Assembly (NCBI GenBank): GCA_034440395.1
Contig: JAWXBW010000011.1
Span: forward strand, 1-41,792
Source of the DNA: JAAUTS01 sp034440395
Lineage (GTDB): Bacteria; Verrucomicrobiota; Verrucomicrobiia; Methylacidiphilales; JAAUTS01
DNA: 41,792 nucleotides
Direction of reading: 5' to 3'
This document shows, in pieces, positions 7,917 to 16,677 of the stretch. Within the stretch, counting starts at the first letter, position 1, and each line of letters starts with the position of its first letter. The notes beneath the pieces are model-generated. The model ran no database searches and was not told the DNA's origin. It saw only the letters and a list, made by a program, of their open reading frames with translations. Position numbers and translations under genes: made by a program.

Positions 7917-8348
7917 ATGAAAGATATCACACGGTTATTCTTCCTTAATTTTATTCCTACCAATCGGGACTTAAGTCTGTTGGTCTTACGCATTGTCTTC
8001 GGTGGTTACATGCTCGTAGCCCACGGCTGGCCTAAGTTAATGTCCTTTTCCGAAAAGGCTTCTGGTTTTCCTGATCCTCTCGGAATTGGTTCTAAGTATA
8101 GCCTGATCTGCACTATCGGTTTTGAAGTGTTCGGCGCTCTTTGCATCATCTTGGGGCTGTTCACGCGCTTTGCGGCCTTGAGCGGGGTTTTCACGATGGC
8201 AGTAGCTTTTATTCTCGTTCATAAATCCGTATTCATGGGTTCAGGTAATGGAGAGTTAGCATTTGTCTATTTAGCAGCTTTCCTAGGCTTATTTATTGCT
8301 GGGGGTGGCCGTTACTCGCTGGAAGCAAATATGGGTGCTAAGTCCTAG
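7917..8348 (+). CDS. DoxX family membrane protein
   Basis: About 143 aa with four hydrophobic segments. The pattern LVLRIVFGGYMLVAHGWPKL near the N-terminus, then EVFGALCIILGLFTRFAAL and FVYLAAFLGLFIAGGGRYSL, is typical of DoxX/SURF4-like quinone-oxidoreductase-subunit or stress proteins. I chose the ATG at 7917 (MKDITRLF) because the preceding frame from 7866 (MLLKASGSIL) is poorly conserved in character; neither start has a clear ribosome binding site. It is divergent from the hydrolase gene and 18 bp upstream of the flavoprotein, so the two may be co-transcribed. The molecular function of this family is not settled. Confidence 0.85.
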   Translation: MKDITRLFFLNFIPTNRDLSLLVLRIVFGGYMLVAHGWPKLMSFSEKASGFPDPLGIGSKYSLICTIGFEVFGALCIILGLFTRFAALSGVFTMAVAFILVHKSVFMGSGNGELAFVYLAAFLGLFIAGGGRYSLEANMGAKS

Positions 8349-8366
8349 TTTCCCCCAGAGCTTTAC

Positions 8367-9605
8367 ATGGCTAAAAGGTGCGTGGTTATTGTCGGGGGTG
8401 GGGCAGCAGGATTTTTCTCGGCCATAACATGCGCGGAAGCTCATCCCGACTGTCAGGTGATTATTCTCGAGCAAGGCTCACAGGTTTTACAAAAGGTTAA
8501 AATCTCGGGTGGTGGTCGCTGTAATGTCACGCATCAATGCTTCGAAGCTAAGGAATTACTCATGCGCTATCCGCGGGGGCACCGTGAGCTGATCGGCCCC
8601 TTTCACCACTGGCAAGCGCGGGACACGGTGGAATGGTTCGAGTCGCGCGGGGTTCGCTTAAAAACGGAGTCCGATGGGCGCATGTTTCCTGTGACGGATT
8701 CTTCTCAAACGATTATAGATTGTCTTTTAAATGAAGCGCAGAAGCTTTGTGTCGAAGTTAAATTAAACTGTGAATTAAAATCCGTCGTGAAACAGGAGAA
8801 TGGTTGTTTTGATTTAGAATTATCTGACGGCCATTACATGACCGCCGATGCTCTGATGTTAGCAACAGGCGGCACGCGTGCTGCGAAGGGGGCGAAGTTA
8901 GCTGAGTCACTGGGACATCTCACGATTCCCGCTGTTCCCTCTCTATTTACTTTGCGGACGAAAGACGGGCGGCTGCAAGGTTTAGCCGGAATTTCTAAGG
9001 AGACGGTCTCTGTTTTTTTCGGACAGGGAGAAGCAGAGTTAAGGCAAAGCGGACCGCTGCTCATCACGCATGAGGGATTAAGTGGGCCAGCTATTTTAAA
9101 ACTATCAGCTTGGGGTGCTCGCCTGTTTGCGGAAAAAAATTACATTGGCATTTTACGGGTGGACTGGACTGGAGGGGAGAAGGCGCAGGACTTGCGTGCG
9201 ATGTTCATGCGTTGTCGTAAAGAGACGGGTAAGCGACAGTTATCTACTCAAGCACTTCTTGGATTACCAACGCGGCTGTGGGAGCGCTTGCTCGAACATG
9301 CGGGGATTCCCATTGGACGACGTTGGCTAGAATTAAAGAAGGATGAGGAAGATTCTCTGTTACAAGAATTGACTCAGAGCCGTTTCCAGATCGATGGGAA
9401 AAGTATGAATAAAGAAGAGTTCGTCACTTGTGGGGGTGTGTGTACGAAGGAAATAGATTTCCGCACGATGGAAAGCAAGTGTTGCCCCGGTTTATATTTT
9501 TCTGGAGAGATTCTTAATATCGATGGCGTGACAGGCGGCTTTAATTTCCAAGCGGCTTGGACCACGGGTTACCTAGCAGGGAAAGCCATGGGTTGCAGTG
9601 CTTAA
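8367..9605 (+). CDS. BaiN/HI0933-like FAD-dependent oxidoreductase
   Basis: This 412-aa flavoprotein has an N-terminal dinucleotide-binding motif VIVGGGAAGFFSA, the family signature KVKISGGGRCNVTH (about residues 45-58), a second glycine motif LATGGTRAAKGA, and the C-terminal FAD-binding stretch SGEILNIDGVTGGFNFQ. Length and motifs match the HI0933/YhiN/BaiN group of NAD(P)/FAD-dependent oxidoreductases. Most members have no defined substrate, and bile-acid dehydroxylation of BaiN should not be assumed. It is convergent with dnaB. Confidence 0.9.
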   Translation: MAKRCVVIVGGGAAGFFSAITCAEAHPDCQVIILEQGSQVLQKVKISGGGRCNVTHQCFEAKELLMRYPRGHRELIGPFHHWQARDTVEWFESRGVRLKTESDGRMFPVTDSSQTIIDCLLNEAQKLCVEVKLNCELKSVVKQENGCFDLELSDGHYMTADALMLATGGTRAAKGAKLAESLGHLTIPAVPSLFTLRTKDGRLQGLAGISKETVSVFFGQGEAELRQSGPLLITHEGLSGPAILKLSAWGARLFAEKNYIGILRVDWTGGEKAQDLRAMFMRCRKETGKRQLSTQALLGLPTRLWERLLEHAGIPIGRRWLELKKDEEDSLLQELTQSRFQIDGKSMNKEEFVTCGGVCTKEIDFRTMESKCCPGLYFSGEILNIDGVTGGFNFQAAWTTGYLAGKAMGCSA

Positions 9606-9630
9606 AGCACACTTCTCATTTGGGAATTTC

Positions 9631-11061
9631 TTAACGCGCGTCGCGAGGTTCGTCTTCGAAGAGAGTGTATTGACCTAAGAAGCGGAGCTGGACTTTACCC
9701 ACGGGGCCACTGCGTTGCTTAGCGATATTAATAGTAGCTTTTAAGCCTCGCACGCCTTCGTCATCGTCTTCTTTTTCAAAGGCGCGGCTGAGTAGCATCA
9801 CAGTATCGGCATCTTGCTCAATCGAGCCTGACTCACGCAAGTGGTGCAGAGCGGGTTCGGAATTACCTTCTTCTGATTTACGGTTAAGCTGAGCTAGAAC
9901 GATAATGGGAATCTTTAATTCCTTGGCGAGAGCTTTGATTCCACGTGAGATTTCAGCCACTTCGACTTGACGATTATCCTTGGCCTTTTCACTACTGGAG
10001 GTGAGGAGCTGAAGGTAATCGATAATGATAACATCTATATTGTTGCGCTGTTTTAAGCGGCGAGCCTTGGCACGAAGTTGTGTGATTGAAAGCATGCTGG
10101 ACTCATCAATGAACAAGGGCAGCTTAGCCACTTCCTCAGAAATCATGGAGATGCCGTCGAGCTCGCCGTTACTGAGTTCCCCTTTACGAATGGATTGCAA
10201 ACTAACTTTAGCGGTGGAGGCGATAAGTCGGAGCATCAACTGCTCCGCTGTCATTTCTAAACTAAAAAAGCCTACTCCATAGCCTGGTTTGGTGAAACGG
10301 CCTAATTCTTCATTCCAACGTTCTTTTAAAAAATTTCGAGCCATGGTCAGAGCAAAGGCTGTTTTCCCCACCCCCGGACGTGCGGCGATAACGATCATTT
10401 CTCCAGGCTTGAAGCCCGTCGTAAGTTGATCTAGCTCCGTAAAACCAGTGGCGAGACCGTCGTAGCGGCCTTTCATCGTCACGGCACGGTTGATGGATAA
10501 AGTGGAAAGTTTAACCGCCTCGCGAGCAGAAATAGTGCTAGTGGTGATGGCGCGATCGGCTATCTCAAAGATTCCTTTTTCTGCTTCGTCTAAAACTTCG
10601 GTAACCTCGTGCTGCCGTTCCTGCGTATTAAATACGATCTTTGCGCAAGCACTTTGCAAGGCGCGTAGGATACTTTTAGCACGAACCGTTTCCGTGTGGG
10701 CTGGGGATGTGAGGATAGAAACCACCCCCGCAGCAAGCTCCCCTAAAAGCGGGGCGCCCCCAATAGAAGCTGCGATTTTACGATCTTCTAGGTATTGTAG
10801 AACAGTGCCAGGATCAATGGGGAGCGCGCGGTTGCGCATGTCGATAATGCAGTTAAATAAACTTTGGTGCGCAGGATTAAAAAAATCCTCGGCACGTAAG
10901 ACCTGCGCCACTTCATCAATAACTGCGTCGGGATCGGAAAGCATGGCACCTAAGACGCAACGCTCAGCTTCAGGGCTATGAATGGGGGGGAGACCTTCGA
11001 GGGAAATGTTCAGATTGCGTGAGTTTTTATTACCGAAAGAACGTGCTGCTTCTGCGATCAT
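9631..11061 (-). CDS. dnaB: Replicative DNA helicase DnaB
   Basis: This 476-aa protein is the hexameric 5'-3' helicase that unwinds DNA at the fork and recruits primase. The N-terminal domain begins at about residue 25 (PPIHSPEAERCVLGAMLSD) and contains the helical hairpin. The RecA-like ATPase domain spans about 190-460, with linker LATGFTELDQLTTGFKPGE, Walker A ARPGVGKTAFA, Walker B IIIDYLQLL, a RGIKALAKELKIPIIVLAQLNR stretch (quoted only in part elsewhere) and a C-terminal arginine-finger region. Length is normal for DnaB and no intein is present. It is followed convergently by the flavoprotein. Confidence 0.97.
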   Translation of the reverse strand: MIAEAARSFGNKNSRNLNISLEGLPPIHSPEAERCVLGAMLSDPDAVIDEVAQVLRAEDFFNPAHQSLFNCIIDMRNRALPIDPGTVLQYLEDRKIAASIGGAPLLGELAAGVVSILTSPAHTETVRAKSILRALQSACAKIVFNTQERQHEVTEVLDEAEKGIFEIADRAITTSTISAREAVKLSTLSINRAVTMKGRYDGLATGFTELDQLTTGFKPGEMIVIAARPGVGKTAFALTMARNFLKERWNEELGRFTKPGYGVGFFSLEMTAEQLMLRLIASTAKVSLQSIRKGELSNGELDGISMISEEVAKLPLFIDESSMLSITQLRAKARRLKQRNNIDVIIIDYLQLLTSSSEKAKDNRQVEVAEISRGIKALAKELKIPIIVLAQLNRKSEEGNSEPALHHLRESGSIEQDADTVMLLSRAFEKEDDDEGVRGLKATINIAKQRSGPVGKVQLRFLGQYTLFEDEPRDAR

Positions 11062-11254
11062 TCGTTAGAACGTAGAGCTTCACTGAAAGAGGGAAAGAGG
11101 AATGAAAACAAAGCAGTTAGTAACCTGTTAATAGAGCCCCTAAATTAAGTTCTAAGTAACTGAACCTGAACGAAAAAAGACTGTTGTTAATAACTTCAGC
11201 CGTGGTTGCTCGGTGCTGACACACTTATTTTCTAAAACTAGTCTTACCCGCGGA

Positions 11255-11425
11255 TCAAAGTTTTTTGCGACTCGACTTAAGCTCATCCATCAGCTCGTCG
11301 TAAGCAACACGCTCTTCTTTAGATTTAGCTCCTTTTTTATAAACTTTAGCTAAAAGAATCATGACTTTTAGCAACTTGCGTTTTTCTTTTTCGACAACAG
11401 GACGTCTGATTTCAGATTTTTTCAT
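11255..11425 (-). CDS. Small basic hypothetical protein
   Basis: About 56 aa starting MKKSEIRRPVVEKEKRK. It is predicted largely helical and highly charged (K/E/R), with an ILLAKVYKKG stretch and the tail LKSSRKKL. The ATG at 11425 is preceded by AAGGTGGGACTT, a plausible ribosome binding site. A longer in-frame start at 11461 would add MYEKSGTLKVGL but destroys that context. It lies just downstream of polA on the same strand. I do not recognise a family; a nucleic-acid-binding role would be a guess from charge alone. Confidence 0.6.
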   Translation of the reverse strand: MKKSEIRRPVVEKEKRKLLKVMILLAKVYKKGAKSKEERVAYDELMDELKSSRKKL

Positions 11426-11532
11426 AAGTCCCACCTTAAGCGTGCCAGACTTCTCATACAATCCACTGTTAGCGAATCAGGCAGATTTAACACAAATGAC
11501 ACAATGCAAAAAGTCTGAGTATGACAAGTCAA

Positions 11533-14409
11533 TCAATGCGCTAGGAGCCAGTTTTTCCCTGTTCCGCATTCCACCTCGATAGAGACAACCTCGGTCAATG
11601 CAGGTAAGGCGTTTCGCATCTCATGTTCTACTAAAATTCTGAGCTGGGACTCTTCTTCCTTAGGCAATTCAAAGACTAGTTCGTCGTGAACTTGTAAGAG
11701 CATCTTGCTTTGCAGGTTTTCTTTTATAATTTGCGTGTGGATTTTACCCATGGCTATTTTGATCATATCGGCCGAAGTGCCTTGGATGGGCATGTTGATA
11801 GCGTTGCGCTCGGCGGCGTTGCGCACAGTGGCATTGGATGAGTTAATATCACGCAGGTAGCGGCGACGTCCCGTCAGCGTTTCCACGTAGCCGTGGCTTC
11901 GGCAAAACTCTATCGTTTCATCCATATAACTGCGAATACCTGCAAATTGTGTAAAATAATTTTCTATTATCTCCGCCGCTTCCGCTCGAGGAATAGCTAA
12001 ACGCTGGGATAAACCAAAGGCGGAGATTCCATAAGCGATTCCGAAGTTGACCATCTTCGCTTTACGCCGCATGTCGGCATCGACTTCTTCTATGGTCACG
12101 CCATAAACCCGAGCGGCGGTGACACTGTGAATGTCCACCCCATTTTTAAAAGCTTCAATCATACCAGCATCCTTACTCATGTAGGCAATGACGCGGAGTT
12201 CGATCTGAGAGTAATCCGCAGAAAGAAGCAGGTGTTGCTCATCCCGCGCCACGAAGGCTTTACGTATTTCTTTGCCTAAATCGGTGCGGATGGGGATATT
12301 TTGTAAATTAGGATTTGCCGAAGCAAGGCGCCCAGTGCTTGTGGCTGCTTGAGTGTAGGTGGTGTGGATGCGTCCTGTTTTTTTGCTCACGCTGTTAGGT
12401 AAAGCATCGACATAGGTGCTCTTTAGTTTACTGGCTTCGCGGTGATCTAAAAGTCGAGCCACGACGGGATGATGCGGTGCGAGGGTTGCGAGAAGCTGTT
12501 CATCAGTGGAATATTGCCCAGTCTTGGTCTTTTTCGGTTTATCGACCAGTTTCAATTCGTCAAATAAGACCACGCCTAGTTGTTTAGGAGATTTGAGGTT
12601 GAAGGGATGTCCAACAAGTTGATAAACATCGGTTTCGGCACGTTCAATTTCTAGAGCAAGTTGAGTGGAAAATTCTTCGAGCGCAAATAGGTCGATACTG
12701 ATTCCTTCGTTCTCCATGGCAACGAGAGCTGGGATGAGCGGCATTTCAACTGTGTAGAAGACGGATTCTTGCCCGTGCTCTTTGAGCAAGGGCTGAAGTT
12801 TTTCGTAAAGCTGCCAAGTGACATCCGCATCTTCGGCAGCGTATTCTGCTAAAGCTGCGGGATCTGCTTCCAACATGGATATCTGATTCCCCTCCTCTTT
12901 ACTGCCGATCAGGGTGGAGATAGGCACGGGACGATAGCTCAGATAAACTTGAGAAAGATAATCCATGCCGTGCCGGGCCTCTGGCTCAATCAGGGCATGA
13001 GCGATCATCGTATCAAATAACTGGCTTTCGACTTTTACGCCCAGAGCCATGAGGACGGCTAAATCAAATTTAAGATTATGACCAATAAGTAGGCGTGAAT
13101 CACTCGATAGGAAAACGGGGGCGAGCAGCGCTAGCTCTGCTTGAAATTCGGCAGGGTTTTGGGAGAGGCGGATAAAGACAGCATCATGTGCTTTCCAAGA
13201 AAAAGAGAGGCCAACCAGTTGCGTTTCCCGTGGATTTAAAGATGATGTCTCCGTATCAAAACAAAAAGATTTCTGATTTATGATTTCTTCCATGAAGGCT
13301 TTAATTTCCACACTGCCACTTAGGTGTCGGTACTTGTGTGGCACCTCTTTGATGGTCTGGAGATTCGCTTGGACTTCATCAGGGATGATTTCTGATTCTT
13401 GCTTTACAGTTTCAGACCGACCTACGGCAGAGGCTTCGTCATTACTGAGTTGGAAATTGTCTTCGTTTATTTGTGATTTCGGTTTGGGCTGGCTTGTGGA
13501 TTTGGCTTGGGTTCCGTAGCTAGCACTGAAGCTGGAGCCAAAGAGGCGTCCCCCGAGTTTATTAAACTCAAGGTCAATGAAGAGGGATTTAAGGGCAAGC
13601 TCATTCATGGGGTGGCGGATTAAATCATTAGGTCTATGAGTGATGGGAACCTGACAATTAATCGTAGCCAGCTTTTTTGAAAGCAGGGCTTGGTCTCGAA
13701 AGGTTTCGAGGTTTTCTTTTTGTTTGCCTTTGAGTTTGGCGGTGTTGTCCAGCAAGGATTCCATGGAACCAAATTTGGCTATTAGTTTTTGAGCTGTTTT
13801 TTCACCAATACCCGGAACCCCAGGGATATTATCGGACGCATCCCCCCAGAGTCCGAGGATATCGATAACTTGTTCCGCGCGATCAATGCCCCATTTGGCT
13901 TTCACCTCGGCGGGACCGAGAATTTCGACTTCGCCACCTTGACGTCCGGGCTTATAAATAGAGGTGTGCTCATCCACAAGTTGGGCAAAATCTTTGTCAG
14001 GAGTGACCATAAAGGTATCAAAACCTTCCTTCTCTGCTTGGCGAGCCAGCGTGCCGATGATGTCATCTGCCTCATATCCATCTAAAGTAATAACGGGAAT
14101 AGTGAAGGCCTCAATTAATGCTTTAACGTGTGGAATAGCCTTAGAAAGATCTTCGGGCATTTCTTCACGTTGAGCTTTGTAATCGGGATAGAGCACATGG
14201 CGTTCGGTCGGGGCGGAGGTATCAAAAACCACGGCAATGTGGGTGGGTTCCTGAGTTTTCAGAAGATCAATGAGAGTGTTGGTAAAACCGAAAGCAGCAG
14301 AGGTGTTAACGCCTTTGGAATTGATAATGGGTTTGACGGAAGAGAGGGCGAAGTGGGCGCGATAAATCAGCGCCATGCCATCAAGGAGAAAAAGTTTTTT
14401 AGGAGTCAC
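11533..14409 (-). CDS. polA: DNA polymerase I
   Basis: This 958-aa protein has all three activities. The N-terminal 5'-3' flap exonuclease (about 1-290) begins LFLLDGMALIYRAHFA and includes DGYEADDIIGTLA and a helix-hairpin-helix GVPGIGEKTAQKLI. The 3'-5' proofreading domain keeps its acidic residues (FCFDTETSSL, GHNLKFDLAVL, YAAEDADVTW), unlike many Pol I proteins that lost them. The polymerase domain has motif A DYSQIELRVIAY, motif B RRKAKMVNFGIAYG and motif C VHDELVFE. A poorly conserved Ser/Lys/Gln-rich linker (about residues 290-350) joins the first two domains. It removes RNA primers and fills gaps. The coding region opens about 137 bp from the next gene on the same strand, with a terminator between. 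Confidence 0.97.
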   Translation of the reverse strand: MTPKKLFLLDGMALIYRAHFALSSVKPIINSKGVNTSAAFGFTNTLIDLLKTQEPTHIAVVFDTSAPTERHVLYPDYKAQREEMPEDLSKAIPHVKALIEAFTIPVITLDGYEADDIIGTLARQAEKEGFDTFMVTPDKDFAQLVDEHTSIYKPGRQGGEVEILGPAEVKAKWGIDRAEQVIDILGLWGDASDNIPGVPGIGEKTAQKLIAKFGSMESLLDNTAKLKGKQKENLETFRDQALLSKKLATINCQVPITHRPNDLIRHPMNELALKSLFIDLEFNKLGGRLFGSSFSASYGTQAKSTSQPKPKSQINEDNFQLSNDEASAVGRSETVKQESEIIPDEVQANLQTIKEVPHKYRHLSGSVEIKAFMEEIINQKSFCFDTETSSLNPRETQLVGLSFSWKAHDAVFIRLSQNPAEFQAELALLAPVFLSSDSRLLIGHNLKFDLAVLMALGVKVESQLFDTMIAHALIEPEARHGMDYLSQVYLSYRPVPISTLIGSKEEGNQISMLEADPAALAEYAAEDADVTWQLYEKLQPLLKEHGQESVFYTVEMPLIPALVAMENEGISIDLFALEEFSTQLALEIERAETDVYQLVGHPFNLKSPKQLGVVLFDELKLVDKPKKTKTGQYSTDEQLLATLAPHHPVVARLLDHREASKLKSTYVDALPNSVSKKTGRIHTTYTQAATSTGRLASANPNLQNIPIRTDLGKEIRKAFVARDEQHLLLSADYSQIELRVIAYMSKDAGMIEAFKNGVDIHSVTAARVYGVTIEEVDADMRRKAKMVNFGIAYGISAFGLSQRLAIPRAEAAEIIENYFTQFAGIRSYMDETIEFCRSHGYVETLTGRRRYLRDINSSNATVRNAAERNAINMPIQGTSADMIKIAMGKIHTQIIKENLQSKMLLQVHDELVFELPKEEESQLRILVEHEMRNALPALTEVVSIEVECGTGKNWLLAH

Positions 14410-14483
14410 CTACAAAAAATAACCGTTAGGCTCAAGAAAGAAACGTAAATAAACAAGGAGAGAAAACGTTCGCTGCTCCTTAA

Positions 14484-14522
14484 AAAAGAAAAGAGGCGAT
14501 CAGTCAGTTGACGGATCGCCTC
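14484..14522 (-). terminator. Rho-independent terminator
   Basis: GAGGCGATC (14493-14501) and GATCGCCTC (14514-14522) form a perfect 9-bp stem around a 12-nt loop. Read on the minus strand, the stem is followed by CTTTTCTTTTTTAA, a U-rich tract. It lies 23 bases after the stop of the Lys/Ala-rich gene at 14546-14809 and insulates polA from it. Confidence 0.85.
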
Positions 14523-14545
14523 AAATTAGCTGGTGCTAGAAAAAA

Positions 14546-14809
14546 TTACTTCTTGGCTTTAACAACTTTCTTAGTAGCTGCTTTTTTAGCCTTGGATTTG
14601 GCCTTAACCACTGGTTTAGCTTTAGCCGCCGCTTCAGTTTCTAAATTGAATAAGAAGGTGTCAGCAAGTTCACCGATCATATCGATGGCGTCGGCTGACT
14701 TTTCGTGGTCGCCGTTTTTAAGGGCTTTGAGGGCCTGTTCTGTGTGCTTCGTGATGAGATCAAGAACTTTAATGAAGGATTTATCAGGGGAGGCAGAGGA
14801 TTTTTTCAT
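14546..14809 (-). CDS. Small protein with Lys/Ala-rich histone-like tail
   Basis: This 87-aa protein has an N-terminal part (about 1-58) predicted to be helical, with KVLDLITKHTEQALKALKNG and an acidic segment DAIDMIGELADTF. The last 28 residues are almost only K, A, V and T (for example AKSKAKKAATKKVVKAKK), resembling histone-H1-like or HU-tail repeats that bind DNA or RNA without sequence specificity. It is followed by a strong terminator and preceded by yihA on the same strand. No family is recognised; a nucleoid- or ribosome-associated role is an inference from composition. Confidence 0.75.
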   Translation of the reverse strand: MKKSSASPDKSFIKVLDLITKHTEQALKALKNGDHEKSADAIDMIGELADTFLFNLETEAAAKAKPVVKAKSKAKKAATKKVVKAKK

Positions 14810-14892
14810 AGATAATAGTATAGAATATGTTTATTGGTTCGTGCTGATGATGGAAGGATTCATTGTAATTGCAAGCAGTGTTAAAATTTTTT

Positions 14893-15501
14893 CTATTCAG
14901 AATCACGCACGCTGTTTAGTTCCGCATCAATCAAGCTGAGAATGGCTTGCTTACCTTTTTGTTCTTTAGCGGAGCTTTGTATAATCATGGGCTGATCCTT
15001 CGACCACGTAGGAAATTTCGCTAAAAAGACATCGACGTTAGCCTGCACTTTAAGCTTTGAGAGTTTATCTGTTTTCGTAAACACGATGGCGAAGGGGAGG
15101 TTGCGATCTTGCACCCATTGTAGGAAATCAAGATCGATGGCTTGGGGCTCTAGGCGAGAATCAATCAAGATGAAGATGAGGTCTAAATTTTCGCGCTGCG
15201 TGAGATAATCTGCCGTGGATTCATTAAAATCCACACGCTTACTTTTAGCTACGTGGGCGTAACCGTAACCAGGTAAATCGACGAGGCACCACGCATCGTT
15301 CATAACGAAGAAATTGATCAGCTTTGTTTTACCTGGCGTAGCAGAAACTAAGGCTAAGTTTTTTTGTCCTGCTAGCATATTGATGAGGGAAGATTTACCA
15401 ACGTTGGAGCGCCCGATAAAGGCGAACTCTCGCCACTCTGACTCAGGGCAGAACTTAAGATTAGGGGCACTAGTATAGAAGGTGGCGGATTTTATTTTCA
15501 T
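14893..15501 (-). CDS. yihA: Ribosome biogenesis GTPase YihA/YsxC (EngB)
   Basis: This 202-aa Era/TrmE-class GTPase is needed for 50S subunit assembly. The G motifs are intact: G1 GRSNVGKSSLIN, G2 region TPGKTKLINFF, G3 DLPGYGYA, G4 TKTDKL, and G5 SSAKEQKG. N-terminal residues KSATFYTSAPNLKFCPE match the short beta extension seen in YihA. Length is standard. It lies about 52 bp downstream of the dus gene on the same strand, so the two may share a transcript. Confidence 0.96.
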   Translation of the reverse strand: MKIKSATFYTSAPNLKFCPESEWREFAFIGRSNVGKSSLINMLAGQKNLALVSATPGKTKLINFFVMNDAWCLVDLPGYGYAHVAKSKRVDFNESTADYLTQRENLDLIFILIDSRLEPQAIDLDFLQWVQDRNLPFAIVFTKTDKLSKLKVQANVDVFLAKFPTWSKDQPMIIQSSAKEQKGKQAILSLIDAELNSVRDSE

Positions 15502-15553
15502 GAGAGAGAAGGATTATTTTCGTTACGTTGAAAGAATCACACAGCACGCTGCT

Positions 15554-16567
15554 TCATGCAACTGCCGATAGCTTGGGACAAAGTTCCTCAAGGGCATGAT
15601 CACGCAAATGGGCTTCGGCGATTCTCTCCACATCTTGCCTTGAAGAAACATGTTGCAGCTCTCCACGCAGATGCCGCCCAGCAGGCAGGCCACGCGTGTA
15701 GGCCATGAGCCGAGCCCGCATGGAGTGCATGATAGGTTTCTCCAAACCTGGCCCGCCCCGAGCCTCGATTTCTTTTTGGCAATGATCTAAGATCATTCTC
15801 CATCGGTCTTCTAGCAGAGGTTGCGGCAGTATTTGTCCTGTTAGTAAGTAAGCTTTAATCTGAGCAAAGACCCACGGGCTGGACATGGCGGCACGCCCAA
15901 TCATGATTCCAGCGATATTACTGGAATGCCTGCGTTTGAGGACATCTTCAGCACAAGTGATGTCTCCATTTCCGATGACGGGTATAGAGACTGCTGCTGC
16001 CACTTCCGCAATATGTTCCCAATTAGCTAAACCCGAGTAGCCCTGTTCCTTCGTGCGCCCATGGACGGCTAGGGCTTGGATACCAGAGCTTTCGAGGATG
16101 CGGGCATTTTGGCAAGCGTTGATGGATTGATTACTCCAGCCCAGACGTATCTTAGCGGTAACAGGAACAGGTGAAGCTTTTACGACCGCCCGTGCCACTT
16201 TTTCTAAAAGGGGACAATCTTTTAAAAGAGCCGAGCCACCGTTTTTAGACACTACTTTATTGACGGGGCAGCCAAAGTTGAGGTCGATGAAATCAGGCTG
16301 CACCCAATCAACTACCATGCGGGCAGCCTCAGCCAGACGCTCTGGTTCAGCACCGAAAAGTTGAACGCCTAGAGGACGCTCACATTCTTGGAACTCCACA
16401 TACTCCCGTGTGCGCTGGTTTTGGTGCATGATGCCATCTGCGGAAACAAATTCCGTTACGAGAACGTCTGCACCATGTTTTTTACAAATCTGGCGGAAGA
16501 CCGTATTCGTCACGCCCGCCATGGGAGCGAGATAGAGCGGAAATTGATTTTTAAACCACGGAAGCAT
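15554..16567 (-). CDS. dusB: tRNA-dihydrouridine synthase (DusB-like)
   Basis: This 337-aa FMN enzyme reduces specific uridines in the tRNA D-loop using NADPH. The TIM barrel starts LYLAPMAGVTNTVFRQ. The catalytic Cys sits in LNFGCPVNKVVSKNGG, followed by PVTAKIRLGW, the AVHGRTKEQGYSG phosphate-binding loop, IPVIGNGDI, and GIMIGRAAMSSPW. The C-terminal four-helix tRNA-binding part includes MRARLMAYTRGLPAGRHLR. The overall motif set is closest to DusB; assignment to a particular Dus subgroup is less certain than the enzyme class. Confidence 0.92.
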   Translation of the reverse strand: MLPWFKNQFPLYLAPMAGVTNTVFRQICKKHGADVLVTEFVSADGIMHQNQRTREYVEFQECERPLGVQLFGAEPERLAEAARMVVDWVQPDFIDLNFGCPVNKVVSKNGGSALLKDCPLLEKVARAVVKASPVPVTAKIRLGWSNQSINACQNARILESSGIQALAVHGRTKEQGYSGLANWEHIAEVAAAVSIPVIGNGDITCAEDVLKRRHSSNIAGIMIGRAAMSSPWVFAQIKAYLLTGQILPQPLLEDRWRMILDHCQKEIEARGGPGLEKPIMHSMRARLMAYTRGLPAGRHLRGELQHVSSRQDVERIAEAHLRDHALEELCPKLSAVA

Positions 16568-16677
16568 CTCTGTTTATAACCTAGGACTGGGGAGAAAGAA
16601 AGAGTTCCGTGTTTAGTTTTTCCATGACAACATTGTCGTAACCACTTTGAACTGGAATTCATCAATTAAACCATCAC

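Noticed and set aside
10490..10981. 163-codon open frame on the plus strand inside dnaB
   Set aside because: It is a shadow of dnaB codon bias on the opposite strand.
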